Source: RPQJ01 sp963696545
Lineage (GTDB): Bacteria; Pseudomonadota; Gammaproteobacteria; Steroidobacterales; Steroidobacteraceae
DNA: 64,000 bases
Direction of reading: 5' to 3'
NCBI GenBank assembly: GCA_963696545.1
Contig: CAVOKQ010000003.1
Location: 12,293 to 76,292 of the forward strand
Each line of letters opens with the position of its first letter. Position 1 is the first letter of the stretch. This document shows positions 16,960 to 25,947 of this stretch, piece by piece. Both the position numbers and the translations under genes were made by a program. The notes beneath the pieces are model-generated. The model did not search any database, was not told the DNA's origin, and saw nothing but the letters and a program-made list of their open reading frames with translations.

Positions 16960-17916
16960 TCAACCGGTCTTGATCAGCGACGCGAGGCTGCGCGTGTCGA
17001 TCTTCGTCGACATCTGCTCGATCTGGCCCTGGTAGCGCGGGGCGATACCCTTCGCCTCGTCGACCATCGCGACAAACGTCTGCTTCAGCGTTGCCGCGTC
17101 GATCGTCCTGCCGCCGGCGTAATAGCGCTGTGCGACGCGACCGATCGCGTAGGTCGTCGCGAACGTCATCGCCGAACTCGCGGCCTGCCGGCCGAGCCCG
17201 CGCCCGAGCCCGCCGCCGAGGCCACCGAGCAACCCGCCCAGCAGCTTGCGGCCGAACTGCTCGAGGTACTGGCCCGTCAGCCCGACGCCGAGCGTGGCGA
17301 TGAAGTCCTTCGCGTTCGACATGTCCATCGGGAAGCCGTACGCACGGCCGATGCGGTGCACGAGTCGCATCTGCAGCGGAATGATCGCCATCGACGCGAT
17401 CGATTCCGGCAGCAATTCGAGTGCGGCATTGGTGATCGAGGCGTTCAGGATGGACTTGTCAATCTCGGCATCGGACACGCTGCCCTTGCCGAGCACGGTA
17501 CCGGAGGCCGCATCTGGCACGGACGCCGTGGCGGCCGCTGCAGCCACGCTCAGATCGTCTGCCGCCTGGTGCACGCCGCCCGTGACGCCCGCAGCCAGGC
17601 CAAGCGCTGTCGCGAGTCGCCCGAGGAACTCGACCTCTGCCGGGCCGCGCGTCCCATCCGCCTCGCAGACGCCGACGGCCATTTCGTACGCGAGCTGCTT
17701 CATTTCAGGGGACTGCAACGTGCCCGCGACCTGCGCGAGATCGGGCTTCGAAATCAGCACTTCACGGTAGAGGGCCGGCAGGTCGACGCCGGCGTCCGAG
17801 CCGAGCGACTCGGCGACGCGCTTGACCGCGGCCCGCTCGCTGTCGTCCTTCATGCCGTCCGCGAAGGCGGCCATCAGGGCGATCGTCAGGATGGACCTGG
17901 TTTCCTGTTCGTTCAT
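16960..17916 (-). CDS. TerB-like / DUF697-like protein
   Basis: A 318-residue protein in two parts. The N-terminal 110 residues (AFADGMKDDSERAAVKRVAE...) resemble TerB/DUF533 helical domains. The C-terminal half resembles YcjF-type DUF697: PLQMRLVHRIGRAYGF, a glycine-rich GGLLGGLGGGLGRGLG helix pair, then TFATTYAIGRVAQRYY. An alanine-rich linker joins them. It is probably membrane-associated. Start ATG at 17916 with AGGT upstream; the frame extends to 17949 without support. Confidence 0.65.
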   Translation of the reverse strand: MNEQETRSILTIALMAAFADGMKDDSERAAVKRVAESLGSDAGVDLPALYREVLISKPDLAQVAGTLQSPEMKQLAYEMAVGVCEADGTRGPAEVEFLGRLATALGLAAGVTGGVHQAADDLSVAAAAATASVPDAASGTVLGKGSVSDAEIDKSILNASITNAALELLPESIASMAIIPLQMRLVHRIGRAYGFPMDMSNAKDFIATLGVGLTGQYLEQFGRKLLGGLLGGLGGGLGRGLGRQAASSAMTFATTYAIGRVAQRYYAGGRTIDAATLKQTFVAMVDEAKGIAPRYQGQIEQMSTKIDTRSLASLIKTG

Positions 17917-18053
17917 CGGGGCACCTGAGGGAGGCAGGGTTTGACGCAATGGATTCTAGCTCACGGCGCCCGCCACTGCGGCGATCACCGACTTGTTCGC
18001 GGACGGCCGGTGGCTATCCTTTGCACGTTCGTTCGATCCGGAAACAGGGATTC

Positions 18054-18200
18054 ATGGAAGCTTTCAAACTGCTGCTCACGACCGACGTCGGGCTGCTGAG
18101 CCTGGGCGTCATCGTCTTCATCATCGGGATGGCAATCTATCTCTTCCTGCACTTCAGGAAACTGATGAACCAGAAGCCGGGAACGGAAGGCTGGGACTGA
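18054..18200 (+). CDS. DUF3149-like small membrane protein
   Basis: A 48-residue protein: a short amphipathic start (MEAFKLLLTTDVG), one transmembrane helix (LLSLGVIVFIIGMAIYLFLHF) and a lysine-containing tail. AGGGA precedes the ATG at 18054 by 5 bases. The EAFK-LL-T-DVGLLSL start is characteristic of DUF3149 proteins in Proteobacteria. Function unknown. Confidence 0.75.
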   Translation: MEAFKLLLTTDVGLLSLGVIVFIIGMAIYLFLHFRKLMNQKPGTEGWD

Positions 18201-18206
18201 CCTGGA

Positions 18207-18398
18207 TCAGTCGCGGACCTCGCGACCCGCCCGCAACAGCAGGATCCCGACGGCGCCGATCACGGCGCCCGGAATGAAGAACACGTAAGGGAGGGCGAAC
18301 ATCAGCCCGCCTGACGGCAGCGTCGTCACGCCGATCAGCGTGAGCGCGGTGGCCAGGACGATGCAGGTCCAGCCAACGACCCGCAGGAATCGCTTCAT
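18207..18398 (-). CDS. Small two-helix membrane protein of unknown function
   Basis: A 63-residue protein starting MKRFLRVVGW, with two hydrophobic segments (CIVLATALTLIGV and ALPYVFFIPGAVIGAVGILLL) and a charged tail. The ATG at 18398 is the only start that does not run into the neighbouring tRNA gene. I do not recognise the family. It ends seven bases from the convergent DUF3149 gene. Confidence 0.6.
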   Translation of the reverse strand: MKRFLRVVGWTCIVLATALTLIGVTTLPSGGLMFALPYVFFIPGAVIGAVGILLLRAGREVRD

Positions 18399-18425
18399 TC
18401 GACGTACGCGCGAAGGGGTGAAAAT

Positions 18426-18502
18426 TGGTCGGAGCGCCGAGATTCGAACTCGGGACCCCTTGCACCCCATGCAAGTGCGCTACCAGACTGCGCCACGCTC
18501 CG
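18426..18502 (-). tRNA. tRNA-Pro (GGG)
   Basis: A 77-nt cloverleaf with encoded CCA. The acceptor CGGAGCG pairs with CGCTCCG, the D-arm has GTCTGGTAGCGC, the anticodon stem CTTGC/GCAAG encloses ATGGGGT, and the T-arm has GGTTCGAATC-type GAGTTCGAATCTC. The anticodon GGG reads CCC/CCU. Confidence 0.95.
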
Positions 18503-18547
18503 ACCGGGCCGGGATTATAGCGGATCGCGGATCCGCCATCGGCATTC

Positions 18548-18904
18548 TCAACGCCTGAGGATCTTCGCCAGTTCCTCGAGCTCGCCGCGCAGTTGCCGCG
18601 AAAGCTGCTGGGTCTGCGTGACGTCCTCGCGCGCTTCCTCGCCTTCGAGGCGATTGCGCGCGCCGCCGATCGTGAAGCCCTGCTCATACAACAGCGCACG
18701 GATCTGGCGGATCACGAGCACGTCCTGGCGCTGATAGTAACGGCGGTTGCCGCGACGCTTGACGGGCTTCAGTTGCGGGAACTCCTGCTCCCAGTAACGC
18801 AGCACGTGCGGCTTCACACCACAGAGGTCGCTCACCTCACCGATGGTGAAATAACGCTTGCCCGGGATCGCAGGCAGTTCGTCGTTATTGCTGGGTTCCA
18901 GCAT
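18548..18904 (-). CDS. MerR-family transcriptional regulator downstream of ihfA
   Basis: A 118-residue protein with an N-terminal MerR winged helix: YFTIGEVSDLCGVKPHVLRYWEQEF, then RRGNRRYYQRQDVLVI. A short C-terminal coiled-coil segment replaces an effector domain. The same MerR gene follows ihfA in many gammaproteobacteria; its target is unknown. The start overlaps the last 20 bases of ihfA. Confidence 0.85.
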   Translation of the reverse strand: MLEPSNNDELPAIPGKRYFTIGEVSDLCGVKPHVLRYWEQEFPQLKPVKRRGNRRYYQRQDVLVIRQIRALLYEQGFTIGGARNRLEGEEAREDVTQTQQLSRQLRGELEELAKILRR

Positions 18905-19184
18905 AGGCTTCCACTCGCGCCTTCAGCTTCTGACCGGGACGGAACGTGACGACGCGACGTGCGCTGATCGGAATCTCCTCGCCCGTCTTCGGGTTGCGGC
19001 CCGGGCGCTGGTTCTTGCTACGCAGGTCGAAGTTGCCGAAGCCGGAGAGCTTGACCTGCTCCCCCGCGGCGAGCGAGCCACGCAGCTCCTCGAAGAACAG
19101 GTCGACGAGCTCGCGGGCCTCCCGCTTGTTGAGGCCGAGCTGGTCGAACAACGCTTCTGCAATTTCCGCCTTGGTCAGTGCCAT
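18885..19184 (-). CDS. ihfA: Integration host factor alpha subunit
   Basis: A DNA-bending nucleoid protein that forms a heterodimer with IhfB, encoded at 35.3-35.7 kb in this window. The 99 residues show MALTKAEIAEALF, the body KLSGFGNFDLRSKNQRPGRN and the minor-groove arm with its intercalating proline in RPGRNPKTGEEIPI. ATG at 19184 is two bases from the pheT stop, the classic pheT-ihfA linkage. Confidence 0.95.
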   Translation of the reverse strand: MALTKAEIAEALFDQLGLNKREARELVDLFFEELRGSLAAGEQVKLSGFGNFDLRSKNQRPGRNPKTGEEIPISARRVVTFRPGQKLKARVEAYAGTQQ

Positions 19185-19185
19185 C

Positions 19186-21567
19186 TTATTTATCTCGTAT
19201 CGTGGCTCTGTGCTCCCGCTCCAGGTCATTAACGACCCGCGCCACGACGGCATCTGTATCAACGTCGGTTAGGGTGCGGGAAATGTCCTGCAAATTCAAG
19301 CCTATAGCGACGCTTTTGCGACCCGGCGTGATGCCGGTGCCGCGGTAGATGTCGAACACGTTGAGCTCGGTGAGCAATGCCCCGGCGCTCGCTCGAACGC
19401 TGTCGAGCAGCGACTGCACGCTGACCGACTCGTCCACCACCACGGCGATATCGCGCCGGACCGCCGGGAACCGCGAGACTTCGCGGTGCTGGGGCACGCG
19501 CGCGGCCAGTCCGGAATCGGTCTCGATCTCAAAAACGATCGCTGAATATGTCAAGTCGAGCCGGCGCTCGAGTTCCGGGTGCAGGCGGCCGAGCCAGCCG
19601 ACCGGCTGCCCCTCGCGCAGGATTCGCGCCGCCTGCCCGGGATGCAACGCCGGATGCCGGTCGGTCACGAAGCGGATTTCGCCGCTGGCACCCGTCGCCC
19701 GCAGCAGGGCCTCGATGTCGGCTCTGACGTCGAAGAAATCGACCGGCTCCGGACCGGTTGCCCCACTGCTCCGGGAGCGCCGCGCCGGCCGCGACGCCGG
19801 CGATGACCGGCACCTCGGCGAGCGTACCGCCCGTCAGCGTTGAAACGCCGTCCGATCTCGAACAGCCGCACGCGCGACTGCTGCCTGCGCTGGTTCTCGA
19901 GCAGCGCCTTGACGAGCCCCGGCCACAGCGACACGCGCATCGCTGCAAGGTCCGCTGCGATCGGATTCCGGAGTTCCAGAGCCGCCTCGTCCGGGCAGAA
20001 CATCCGCTGCAGCTCGGGGTCGACGAAGCTGTACGTGATGGCCTCGAAATAGCCGCGCTGCACGAGCAGGTCGGCCACCGTCTCGAGTGCCACCCGCGTC
20101 TCGGTAAGCGGTGGCATCGCCTCGCGGACCAGCGCATCCGTCTCGGGAATGCGCCCGAATCCATAGACGCGCGCGACCTCCTCGACCAGGTCTTCCTCGA
20201 TCGCGATGTCGAACCGCCATGGCGGGCCAGTCACCTGCCACTGCGATCCATCGCGCTGGATGCTCATACCGAGCCGGGCAAAGATCGTCGCCATATCGTC
20301 GTCAGACACGGGTGCACCGATCACGGTCCGCGCCCGATCCGGACGGAATCTGACCGGCGTCCTGACAGGCAGCTCGTCCGTCAGCTCCGTGACCTCGACC
20401 GGCCCGGGGACGCCACCGGCGCACTCGATCAGCAGCTGCGTGGCCCGCTCGATCGCGCGCTCCTGCAGCGTGGGATCCACGCCGCGCTCGAAGCGCTGCG
20501 ACGCATCGGTGACCAGGCCGTACCGCCGGCCTCGCCCGGCCACGGCGTCCGGCAGGAAGAACGCGACCTCGAGCAGCACGTCGGTCGTCTGGTCGGAGAT
20601 TCCCGAGTGATCCCCGCCCATCACGCCTGCCAGCGCGAGCGGCTTGGCGCGGTCCGCGATGATCATCACCGTCGGATCGAGCGCGACCTCGCGGCCGTCG
20701 AGCAACTGCAGCGTCTCGCCCTGTTTCGCGCGACGGACGACGATGCCGCCGTCGAGCTCGCGCAGGTCGTAAGCGTGCATTGGCTGGCCGAGTTCGAGCA
20801 TCACGTAGTTCGTGACGTCGACGATCGCGCTGATCGGGCGCAGTCCAGCGCGACGCAGGCGCTCGCGCATCCACAGCGGCGATTGCGCCTGCGGCCGCAC
20901 GCCGCGGATCACGCGGCCGGCAAAGCGCGCGCAGCCGGCGCCCTTTTCCAGCTCGACGGGGAATCGATCCGATGACTGCGCCGGCACCACGATGACCTTC
21001 GGCCCCGACAGTTCCAGGTCCATCAGCAGTGCCGCTTCGCGGGCGACGCCCTGCACGCTCATGCAGTCGCCGCGGTTCGGCGTCAGGTTCACTTCGAGGA
21101 TCGTGTCGTCGAGCCTGAGTGCGTCGGCAAGCGACGCGCCGGTCGCCAACTCGGCCGGAAGGTCCATCAGTCCGGCTGCATCCTCGGAGAGCCCGAGCTC
21201 GCGCGCCGAGCAGAGCATGCCGAACGACTCGACGCCGCGCAGCTTCGCCTTGCGGATCTCCATGCCGCCCGGCAGCTTCGCGCCGATCGTCGCGAGCGGC
21301 GCCTTCATCCCTGCACGCGCGTTCGGCGCGCCGCAGACGATCTGCACCGTCTCCGCGCCGGTGCTCACCTGGCAGACGCTGAGCGAGTCCGCATCAGGGT
21401 GCTTGCCACGCCCGAGGATCTCGCCCACGACGACGCCTGGCAACGGCGGAGCCGCAGGCTCGACGCGCCTCGACCTCAAGGCCCGCCATCGTCAGCCGTG
21501 CGGCCAGGTCCTGCGCCTCCGGCGCCGTGCCCAGCCACTCGCTCAACCAGTCGATGCTGATGCGCAT
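19186..21567 (-). CDS. pheT: Phenylalanyl-tRNA synthetase beta subunit (three frameshifts)
   Basis: The beta chain of the (alpha-beta)2 enzyme charging tRNA-Phe. The N-terminal MRISIDWLSEWLG starts at 21567. The EMAP-like domain follows (GRGKHPDADSLSVCQV), then editing and B5 regions and the C-terminal anticodon-binding fold (VSRFPAVRRDIAVVVDE). The coding sequence changes frame near 21463-21468, at 19830-19832 and in the GGGG-equivalent run near 19759-19762. Deleting one base at each site gives a continuous protein of about 792 residues, the normal size. Three single-base insertions in an essential gene point to sequencing error. Confidence 0.9.
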
Positions 21568-21582
21568 GAGTGCCGGCCTCGC

Positions 21583-22611
21583 TCAGCCGAACTGCCGCAG
21601 GAAGCGCAGGTCGTTGTCGAAATACATGCGGATGTCGTTGACGTTGTAGCGCAGCATCGTGAGCCGCTCGATGCCCATGCCGAACGCGTAGCCGGTGTAG
21701 CGCTCCGAGTCGATGCCGACGTTGGCGAGCACGTTCGGGTGCACCATTCCGCAGCCGGCCACCTCGAGCCAGCCGGTGTTCTTGCACACACGGCAACCCT
21801 TGCCGCTGCAGAACACGCACTCGATGTCCACCTCGGCCGAGGGCTCGGTGAACGGGAAGTACGACGGGCGGAAACGGATGCCGAGCTTGCGCTCGAAGAA
21901 GCGCTCGACGAAATGGTGCAGCACCGACTTCAGGTGCGCGAAGCTCACGCCCTCGTCCACCACCAGGCCTTCGACCTGGTGGAACATCGGCGTGTGCGTC
22001 ATGTCGGAATCGCAGCGGTAGACGCGGCCCGGCATGATCATCCTGAGCGGTGGCTTGTCGCGCAGCATCGCGCGGACCTGCACCGGCGAGGTGTGCGTGC
22101 GCAGCAGCCGGCCGTCCGGGAAATAGAACGTGTCGTGCATCGCCCGGGCCGGGTGATTCGCCGGGATGTTCAGCGCCTCGAAGTTGTGCCAGTCGTCCTC
22201 CACCTCGGGGCCGTCCTCGACACTGAAGCCAGAATTGCGGAACAGCTCCTCGATCCGCCGACGCACGCGCGTGATCGGGTGCAGCCCGCCCGGCTGCTGG
22301 CCACGACCGGGCTGCGTGACGTCGATGCGGCTGGCTGCGAGCTTGCGCTCGAGTTCCGCCTGCTCGAGTTGCGCCTGCCTGGCGCTCATCAGCGCGGTGA
22401 TCTCGTCGCGCACGGCGTTGATGCGTGCGCCGGCATCGCGACGCGCGTCGGGCGGGAGCGTGCCGAGTGACTTCAGCTGCGCCGTGATCGAGCCCTTCTT
22501 GCCGAGGAGTTCGACTTTCAATTCCTCGATCGCGGCCAGGCTCGCGGCGGCCGCGACGGCCTCACGCGCGTGGAGCGCGAGTCGTTCGAGATCGTTGCTG
22601 GTGTCGGTCAT
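21583..22611 (-). CDS. pheS: Phenylalanyl-tRNA synthetase alpha subunit
   Basis: The catalytic alpha chain of 342 residues. It has an N-terminal coiled-coil tRNA-binding arm, then class II motifs: motif 2 around GRVYRCDSDMTHTPMFHQVEGL and motif 3 GFGMGIERL-like AFGMGIERLTML. The FFPF-type SYFPFTEPSAEVD is also present. ATG at 22611, followed by pheT after 15 bases. Confidence 0.96.
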   Translation of the reverse strand: MTDTSNDLERLALHAREAVAAAASLAAIEELKVELLGKKGSITAQLKSLGTLPPDARRDAGARINAVRDEITALMSARQAQLEQAELERKLAASRIDVTQPGRGQQPGGLHPITRVRRRIEELFRNSGFSVEDGPEVEDDWHNFEALNIPANHPARAMHDTFYFPDGRLLRTHTSPVQVRAMLRDKPPLRMIMPGRVYRCDSDMTHTPMFHQVEGLVVDEGVSFAHLKSVLHHFVERFFERKLGIRFRPSYFPFTEPSAEVDIECVFCSGKGCRVCKNTGWLEVAGCGMVHPNVLANVGIDSERYTGYAFGMGIERLTMLRYNVNDIRMYFDNDLRFLRQFG

Positions 22612-22640
22612 GAGGATGAATGGCCTCGCCACAGGCAAGA

Positions 22641-22670
22641 GAGGCCGGGCCGCTTGCGCGCCCCGGCCTC
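22641..22670 (-). promoter_or_regulatory. GC-rich hairpin in the rplT-pheS gap
   Basis: GAGGCCGGG and CCCGGCCTC (22641-22649 and 22662-22670) form a 9-bp stem between rplT and pheS. On the minus strand it is followed by only TCTT, so it could be a weak, readthrough terminator or attenuator. No Phe-rich leader peptide is visible. Confidence 0.35.
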
Positions 22671-22711
22671 GACCGTGCGATCAATGCGCGGCACAGCCGC
22701 GCTCGAAACGA

Positions 22712-23071
22712 TCAGGTCCCGAGACTCGCCTTGGCCTTCTCGGCGATCTTGCCGAACGCCTCGATGTCGTGGACCGCGAGGTCCGCAAGCATCTTGCGAT
22801 CGACTTCGAGGCCGGCAGCCTTGAGGCCCGCCATCAGGCGGCTGTACGAGAGGTCGAAACCCCGCGCTGCCGCATTGATGCGCGTGATCCACAGCGCGCG
22901 GAAATCGCGCTTCTTGGCCTTGCGGTCGCGATACGCGTACTGGCCCGCCTTGATGACCGCCTGCTTCGCCGTGCGATAGACCTTGCGGCGCGCGTTGTAA
23001 TAACCCTTCGCCTTGGCGAGGACCTTCTTGTGTCGGCGTCCAGCGATGACGCCACGCTTAACTCGTGCCAT
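22712..23071 (-). CDS. rplT: 50S ribosomal protein L20
   Basis: A 119-residue basic protein with the L20 signature ARVKRGVIAGRRHKKVLAKAKGYY and RDRKAKKRDFRALWITRINAA. It binds 23S rRNA and, in other bacteria, represses its own operon. It follows rpmI after 8 bases in the infC-rpmI-rplT unit. Confidence 0.97.
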   Translation of the reverse strand: MARVKRGVIAGRRHKKVLAKAKGYYNARRKVYRTAKQAVIKAGQYAYRDRKAKKRDFRALWITRINAAARGFDLSYSRLMAGLKAAGLEVDRKMLADLAVHDIEAFGKIAEKAKASLGT

Positions 23072-23079
23072 GGGTCACC

Positions 23080-23274
23080 TCAGGCGTGGGGAAGAAGCTT
23101 GTCGAGCCGGCCGGCGTCCTGCTTGGCGACCATGGTGGTGCCGCGCAGCTGGCGCTTACGCTTGCTCGTCTTCTTGGTAAGGATGTGTCGCTTCTGCGAC
23201 TGGCCGCGCTTGTAGCCTTTCGCCGTCTTGCGAAAACGCTTCGCCGCAGCCCGGTTGGTCTTCAACTTGGGCAT
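23080..23274 (-). CDS. rpmI: 50S ribosomal protein L35
   Basis: A 64-residue basic protein, MPKLKTNRAAAKRFR then HILTKKTSKRKRQLRG, the standard L35 sequence. It lies between infC and rplT. Confidence 0.97.
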   Translation of the reverse strand: MPKLKTNRAAAKRFRKTAKGYKRGQSQKRHILTKKTSKRKRQLRGTTMVAKQDAGRLDKLLPHA

Positions 23275-23351
23275 CGTCTACTCCTGTTTGTTGGCCATTG
23301 TCACCACGGGCGAACCCGCGGATCGAAGGCGAAGAACGGATTGCGCCGTCC

Positions 23352-23876
23352 TTACTTCTTTTTCGGCCCCATCATCATGACCATCTGCCGGCCTTCCATC
23401 AGCGGGTGCTGCTCGACCACGGCGTACGCCGCCAGGTCGTTCTGCAACCGGATCAGGACCTGCCGGCCGATGTCGGTGTGGGCCATCTCGCGGCCACGGA
23501 ACCTCAGGGTTACCTTGGCCTTGTCACCTTCCTCGAAAAAGCGAATCAGATTCCTCAACTTGATCTGATAGTCGCCTTCGTCGGTTCCGGGACGAAACTT
23601 CACTTCCTTGACCTGGATCTGCTTCTGCTTCTTCTTCGCCGCGTGGGTTTTCTTGTTCTGCTCGAACAGGAATTTCCCGAAGTCGATGATGCGGCAGACG
23701 GGCGGTTCCGCGGTCGGCGAAACCTCCACCAGGTCGAGCTCCTGCGACGCAGCCAGCTGCAGCGCATCGAACCGGCTCATCACACCGACCTGCTCTCCGT
23801 CCGCGCCGATGATGCGCAACTCGGGGGCGGTGATCTCTTCATTGCGCCGGACGCGCTTTACGGTTGGGGCAGCGAT
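23352..23876 (-). CDS. infC: Translation initiation factor IF-3 (AUC start)
   Basis: IF3 prevents premature 70S formation and proofreads start codons. The protein contains VRRNEEITAPELRIIG at the N-terminus, then VEVSPTAEPPVCRIIDFGKFL and KFRPGTDEGDYQIKLRNL. An in-frame TGA, the thrS stop, sits one codon before ATC at 23876. No ATG, GTG or TTG lies between it and the conserved N-terminus. GGAGGT at 23884-23889 is seven bases upstream of ATC. The gene therefore starts at a non-standard AU-codon, as infC does in E. coli (AUU), where it lets IF3 repress itself. Length 174 residues. Confidence 0.9.
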   Translation of the reverse strand: MAAPTVKRVRRNEEITAPELRIIGADGEQVGVMSRFDALQLAASQELDLVEVSPTAEPPVCRIIDFGKFLFEQNKKTHAAKKKQKQIQVKEVKFRPGTDEGDYQIKLRNLIRFFEEGDKAKVTLRFRGREMAHTDIGRQVLIRLQNDLAAYAVVEQHPLMEGRQMVMMMGPKKK

Positions 23877-23879
23877 GCG

Positions 23880-25805
23880 TCATACCTCCAAAACAGTTCG
23901 GCCGTGGCTCGCAACTTCCGCGGCAAGTCCCGCGGCGATCGTCTCCAGAGACATCGCCCCGAGGTCTTTGCCGTTGCGCGTGCGCACGGCCAGCGAATTT
24001 GAACCCGACTCACGGTCGCCCGCGACCAGCAGGTACGGGACCCGCCGCAGGGTGTGTTCGCGGATTTTAAAGCCGACTTTCTCGTTTCGCAAATCCATTT
24101 CGACCCGAAGCCCCTGATTTTTCAGGAATTCAGTTGCTTTTCGGCAATATTCGGCCTGCCCGTCGGTGATATTCATCACCACGGCCTGCACCGGGGCCAG
24201 CCAGGTCGGGAACCGGCCGGCATGGTTTTCGATCAGGATGCCGATGAAGCGCTCCATCGAGCCGAGTACGGCCCGGTGCAGCATGACCGGCCGGTGGGTC
24301 GCCCCGTCTTCGCCCACATACTCGGCGCCGAGGCGTTCCGGCAGGATGAAATCCACCTGCAGCGTGCCGCACTGCCAGTCGCGGCCGATCGCGTCCCGGA
24401 GCACGAACTCGAGCTTCGGGCCGTAGAAAGCGCCCTCGCCCGGGTTCAGCGTGTACTCGAGACCGGCAGCCTCGACGGCGCTCTGCAGCGCGTGCTCGGC
24501 CTTGTCCCAGGTTGCATCGCTGCCGGCGCGCTTCGCCGGACGGTCCGAGAACTTGACCGCGATCTCCGTGAAGCCGAAATCCGCGTAGACGCTCTTCAGC
24601 AGGTCGCAGAACGCAACCGTCTCGGAGTTGATCTGGTCTTCGGTGCAGAAGATATGCGCGTCGTCCTGCGTGAACGCACGCACGCGCATCAGGCCATGCA
24701 GAGCGCCCGACGGCTCGTTGCGGTGGCACGCGCCGAACTCGGCCATGCGCAGCGGCAGGTCGCGGTACGACTTGATGCCCTGGCGGAAGATCTTCACATG
24801 GCCCGGGCAGTTCATCGGCTTGACCGCGAGCACGCGCTCCTCGGACTCGGCGATGAACATGTTGGGCGCGTAGTTCTCCCAGTGGCCGGAGCGCTCCCAC
24901 AGCGACCGGTCGATCAGCTGCGGGGTCTTCACCTCGACGTAGCCCGATTCGGCGAGCCGGCCGCGCATGTACTGCTCGATCGTCTGCCAGAGCGTGTAGC
25001 CGTTCGGGTGCCAGAACACGCTGCCGACCGCTTCTTCCTGCGTATGGAACAACCCGAGCTCGCGACCGACGCGGCGGTGATCGCGCTTCTCCGCTTCCTC
25101 GAGGCGCGTCAGGTAGGCCTTGAGGTCCTTCTCGTTCGCCCACGCGGTGCCGTAGATGCGCTGCAGCATCTCGTTCTTCGAGTCGCCGCGCCAGTACGCG
25201 CCCGCGACCTTCATCAGCTTGAAGGCCCCGAGCTTGCCGGTGCTGGGGACGTGCGGGCCGCGGCAAAGGTCGAACCATTCGCCCTGCCCGTACAGGCTGA
25301 TGTCCTCGGCCGTCGGGATGCTGGCGATGATCTCGGCCTTGTAGTGTTCGCCGATGCGCTCGAACGTCGCGACCGCCTCGTCGCGCGGCATCAGCTGCCG
25401 TTCGACCTTGAGGTCGGCCTTCGCGAGCTCGTGCATCTTCGCCTCGAATTTCTCGAGGTCTTCCGGCGTGAACGGCCGCTTGAACGCGAAGTCGTAATAG
25501 AACCCGTCGTCGATCACCGGGCCGATCGTGACCTGCGCATCCGGGTACACCGACTGCACCGCCTGCGCGAGCAGGTGCGCCGTCGAGTGGCGGATGATTT
25601 CGAGGCCTTCAGGATCCTTGCCCGTGACGATCGCGAGCGCGGCGTCGCGCTCGATGGCGAACGACGTGTCGACGAGCTTGCCGTCCACCTTGCCCGCCAG
25701 CGCGGCCTTGGCGAGGCCCGGGCCAATGTCGGCCGCGACCTGCGCCACGGTCACCGGACCGGCGTAGGTTCGCTGGCTGCCGTCGGGCAGGGTTATCACG
25801 GGCAT
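23880..25805 (-). CDS. thrS: Threonyl-tRNA synthetase
   Basis: A 641-residue class II synthetase. It has the TGS domain at residues 1-60, an editing domain with zinc-type HSTAHLLAQAV and CRGPHVPSTG, the catalytic core with MNCPGHVKIF and RMAEFGACHRNEPSGAL, then the anticodon-binding domain. The infC SD sequence lies inside its last codons, the usual thrS-infC coupling. A tRNA-Val gene lies just upstream. Confidence 0.97.
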   Translation of the reverse strand: MPVITLPDGSQRTYAGPVTVAQVAADIGPGLAKAALAGKVDGKLVDTSFAIERDAALAIVTGKDPEGLEIIRHSTAHLLAQAVQSVYPDAQVTIGPVIDDGFYYDFAFKRPFTPEDLEKFEAKMHELAKADLKVERQLMPRDEAVATFERIGEHYKAEIIASIPTAEDISLYGQGEWFDLCRGPHVPSTGKLGAFKLMKVAGAYWRGDSKNEMLQRIYGTAWANEKDLKAYLTRLEEAEKRDHRRVGRELGLFHTQEEAVGSVFWHPNGYTLWQTIEQYMRGRLAESGYVEVKTPQLIDRSLWERSGHWENYAPNMFIAESEERVLAVKPMNCPGHVKIFRQGIKSYRDLPLRMAEFGACHRNEPSGALHGLMRVRAFTQDDAHIFCTEDQINSETVAFCDLLKSVYADFGFTEIAVKFSDRPAKRAGSDATWDKAEHALQSAVEAAGLEYTLNPGEGAFYGPKLEFVLRDAIGRDWQCGTLQVDFILPERLGAEYVGEDGATHRPVMLHRAVLGSMERFIGILIENHAGRFPTWLAPVQAVVMNITDGQAEYCRKATEFLKNQGLRVEMDLRNEKVGFKIREHTLRRVPYLLVAGDRESGSNSLAVRTRNGKDLGAMSLETIAAGLAAEVASHGRTVLEV

Positions 25806-25831
25806 GTTCGGATCCTTGGCAGGTCAGGGTC

Positions 25832-25906
25832 TGGTGGGCGCACGTGGGATCGAACCACGGACCCCTACCATGTCAAGGTAGTGCTCTACCGCTGAGCTAT
25901 GCGCCC
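25832..25906 (-). tRNA. tRNA-Val (GAC)
   Basis: A 75-nt cloverleaf with encoded CCA. The acceptor GGGCGCA pairs with TGCGCCC, the D-arm is GCTCAGCGGTAGAGC, the anticodon stem CTACC/GGTAG encloses TTGACAT, and the T-loop is GGTTCGATCCC. The anticodon is GAC. It lies immediately upstream of thrS on the same strand. Confidence 0.95.
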
Positions 25907-25947
25907 TCAAACGAGCCGCGAAGGATACAGCGACCCGGCGGGGAACC

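Noticed and set aside
22641..22670. Classical pheST leader-peptide attenuator
   Set aside because: A stem is present but no Phe-rich leader peptide or terminator T-run was found, so only a generic hairpin is reported.
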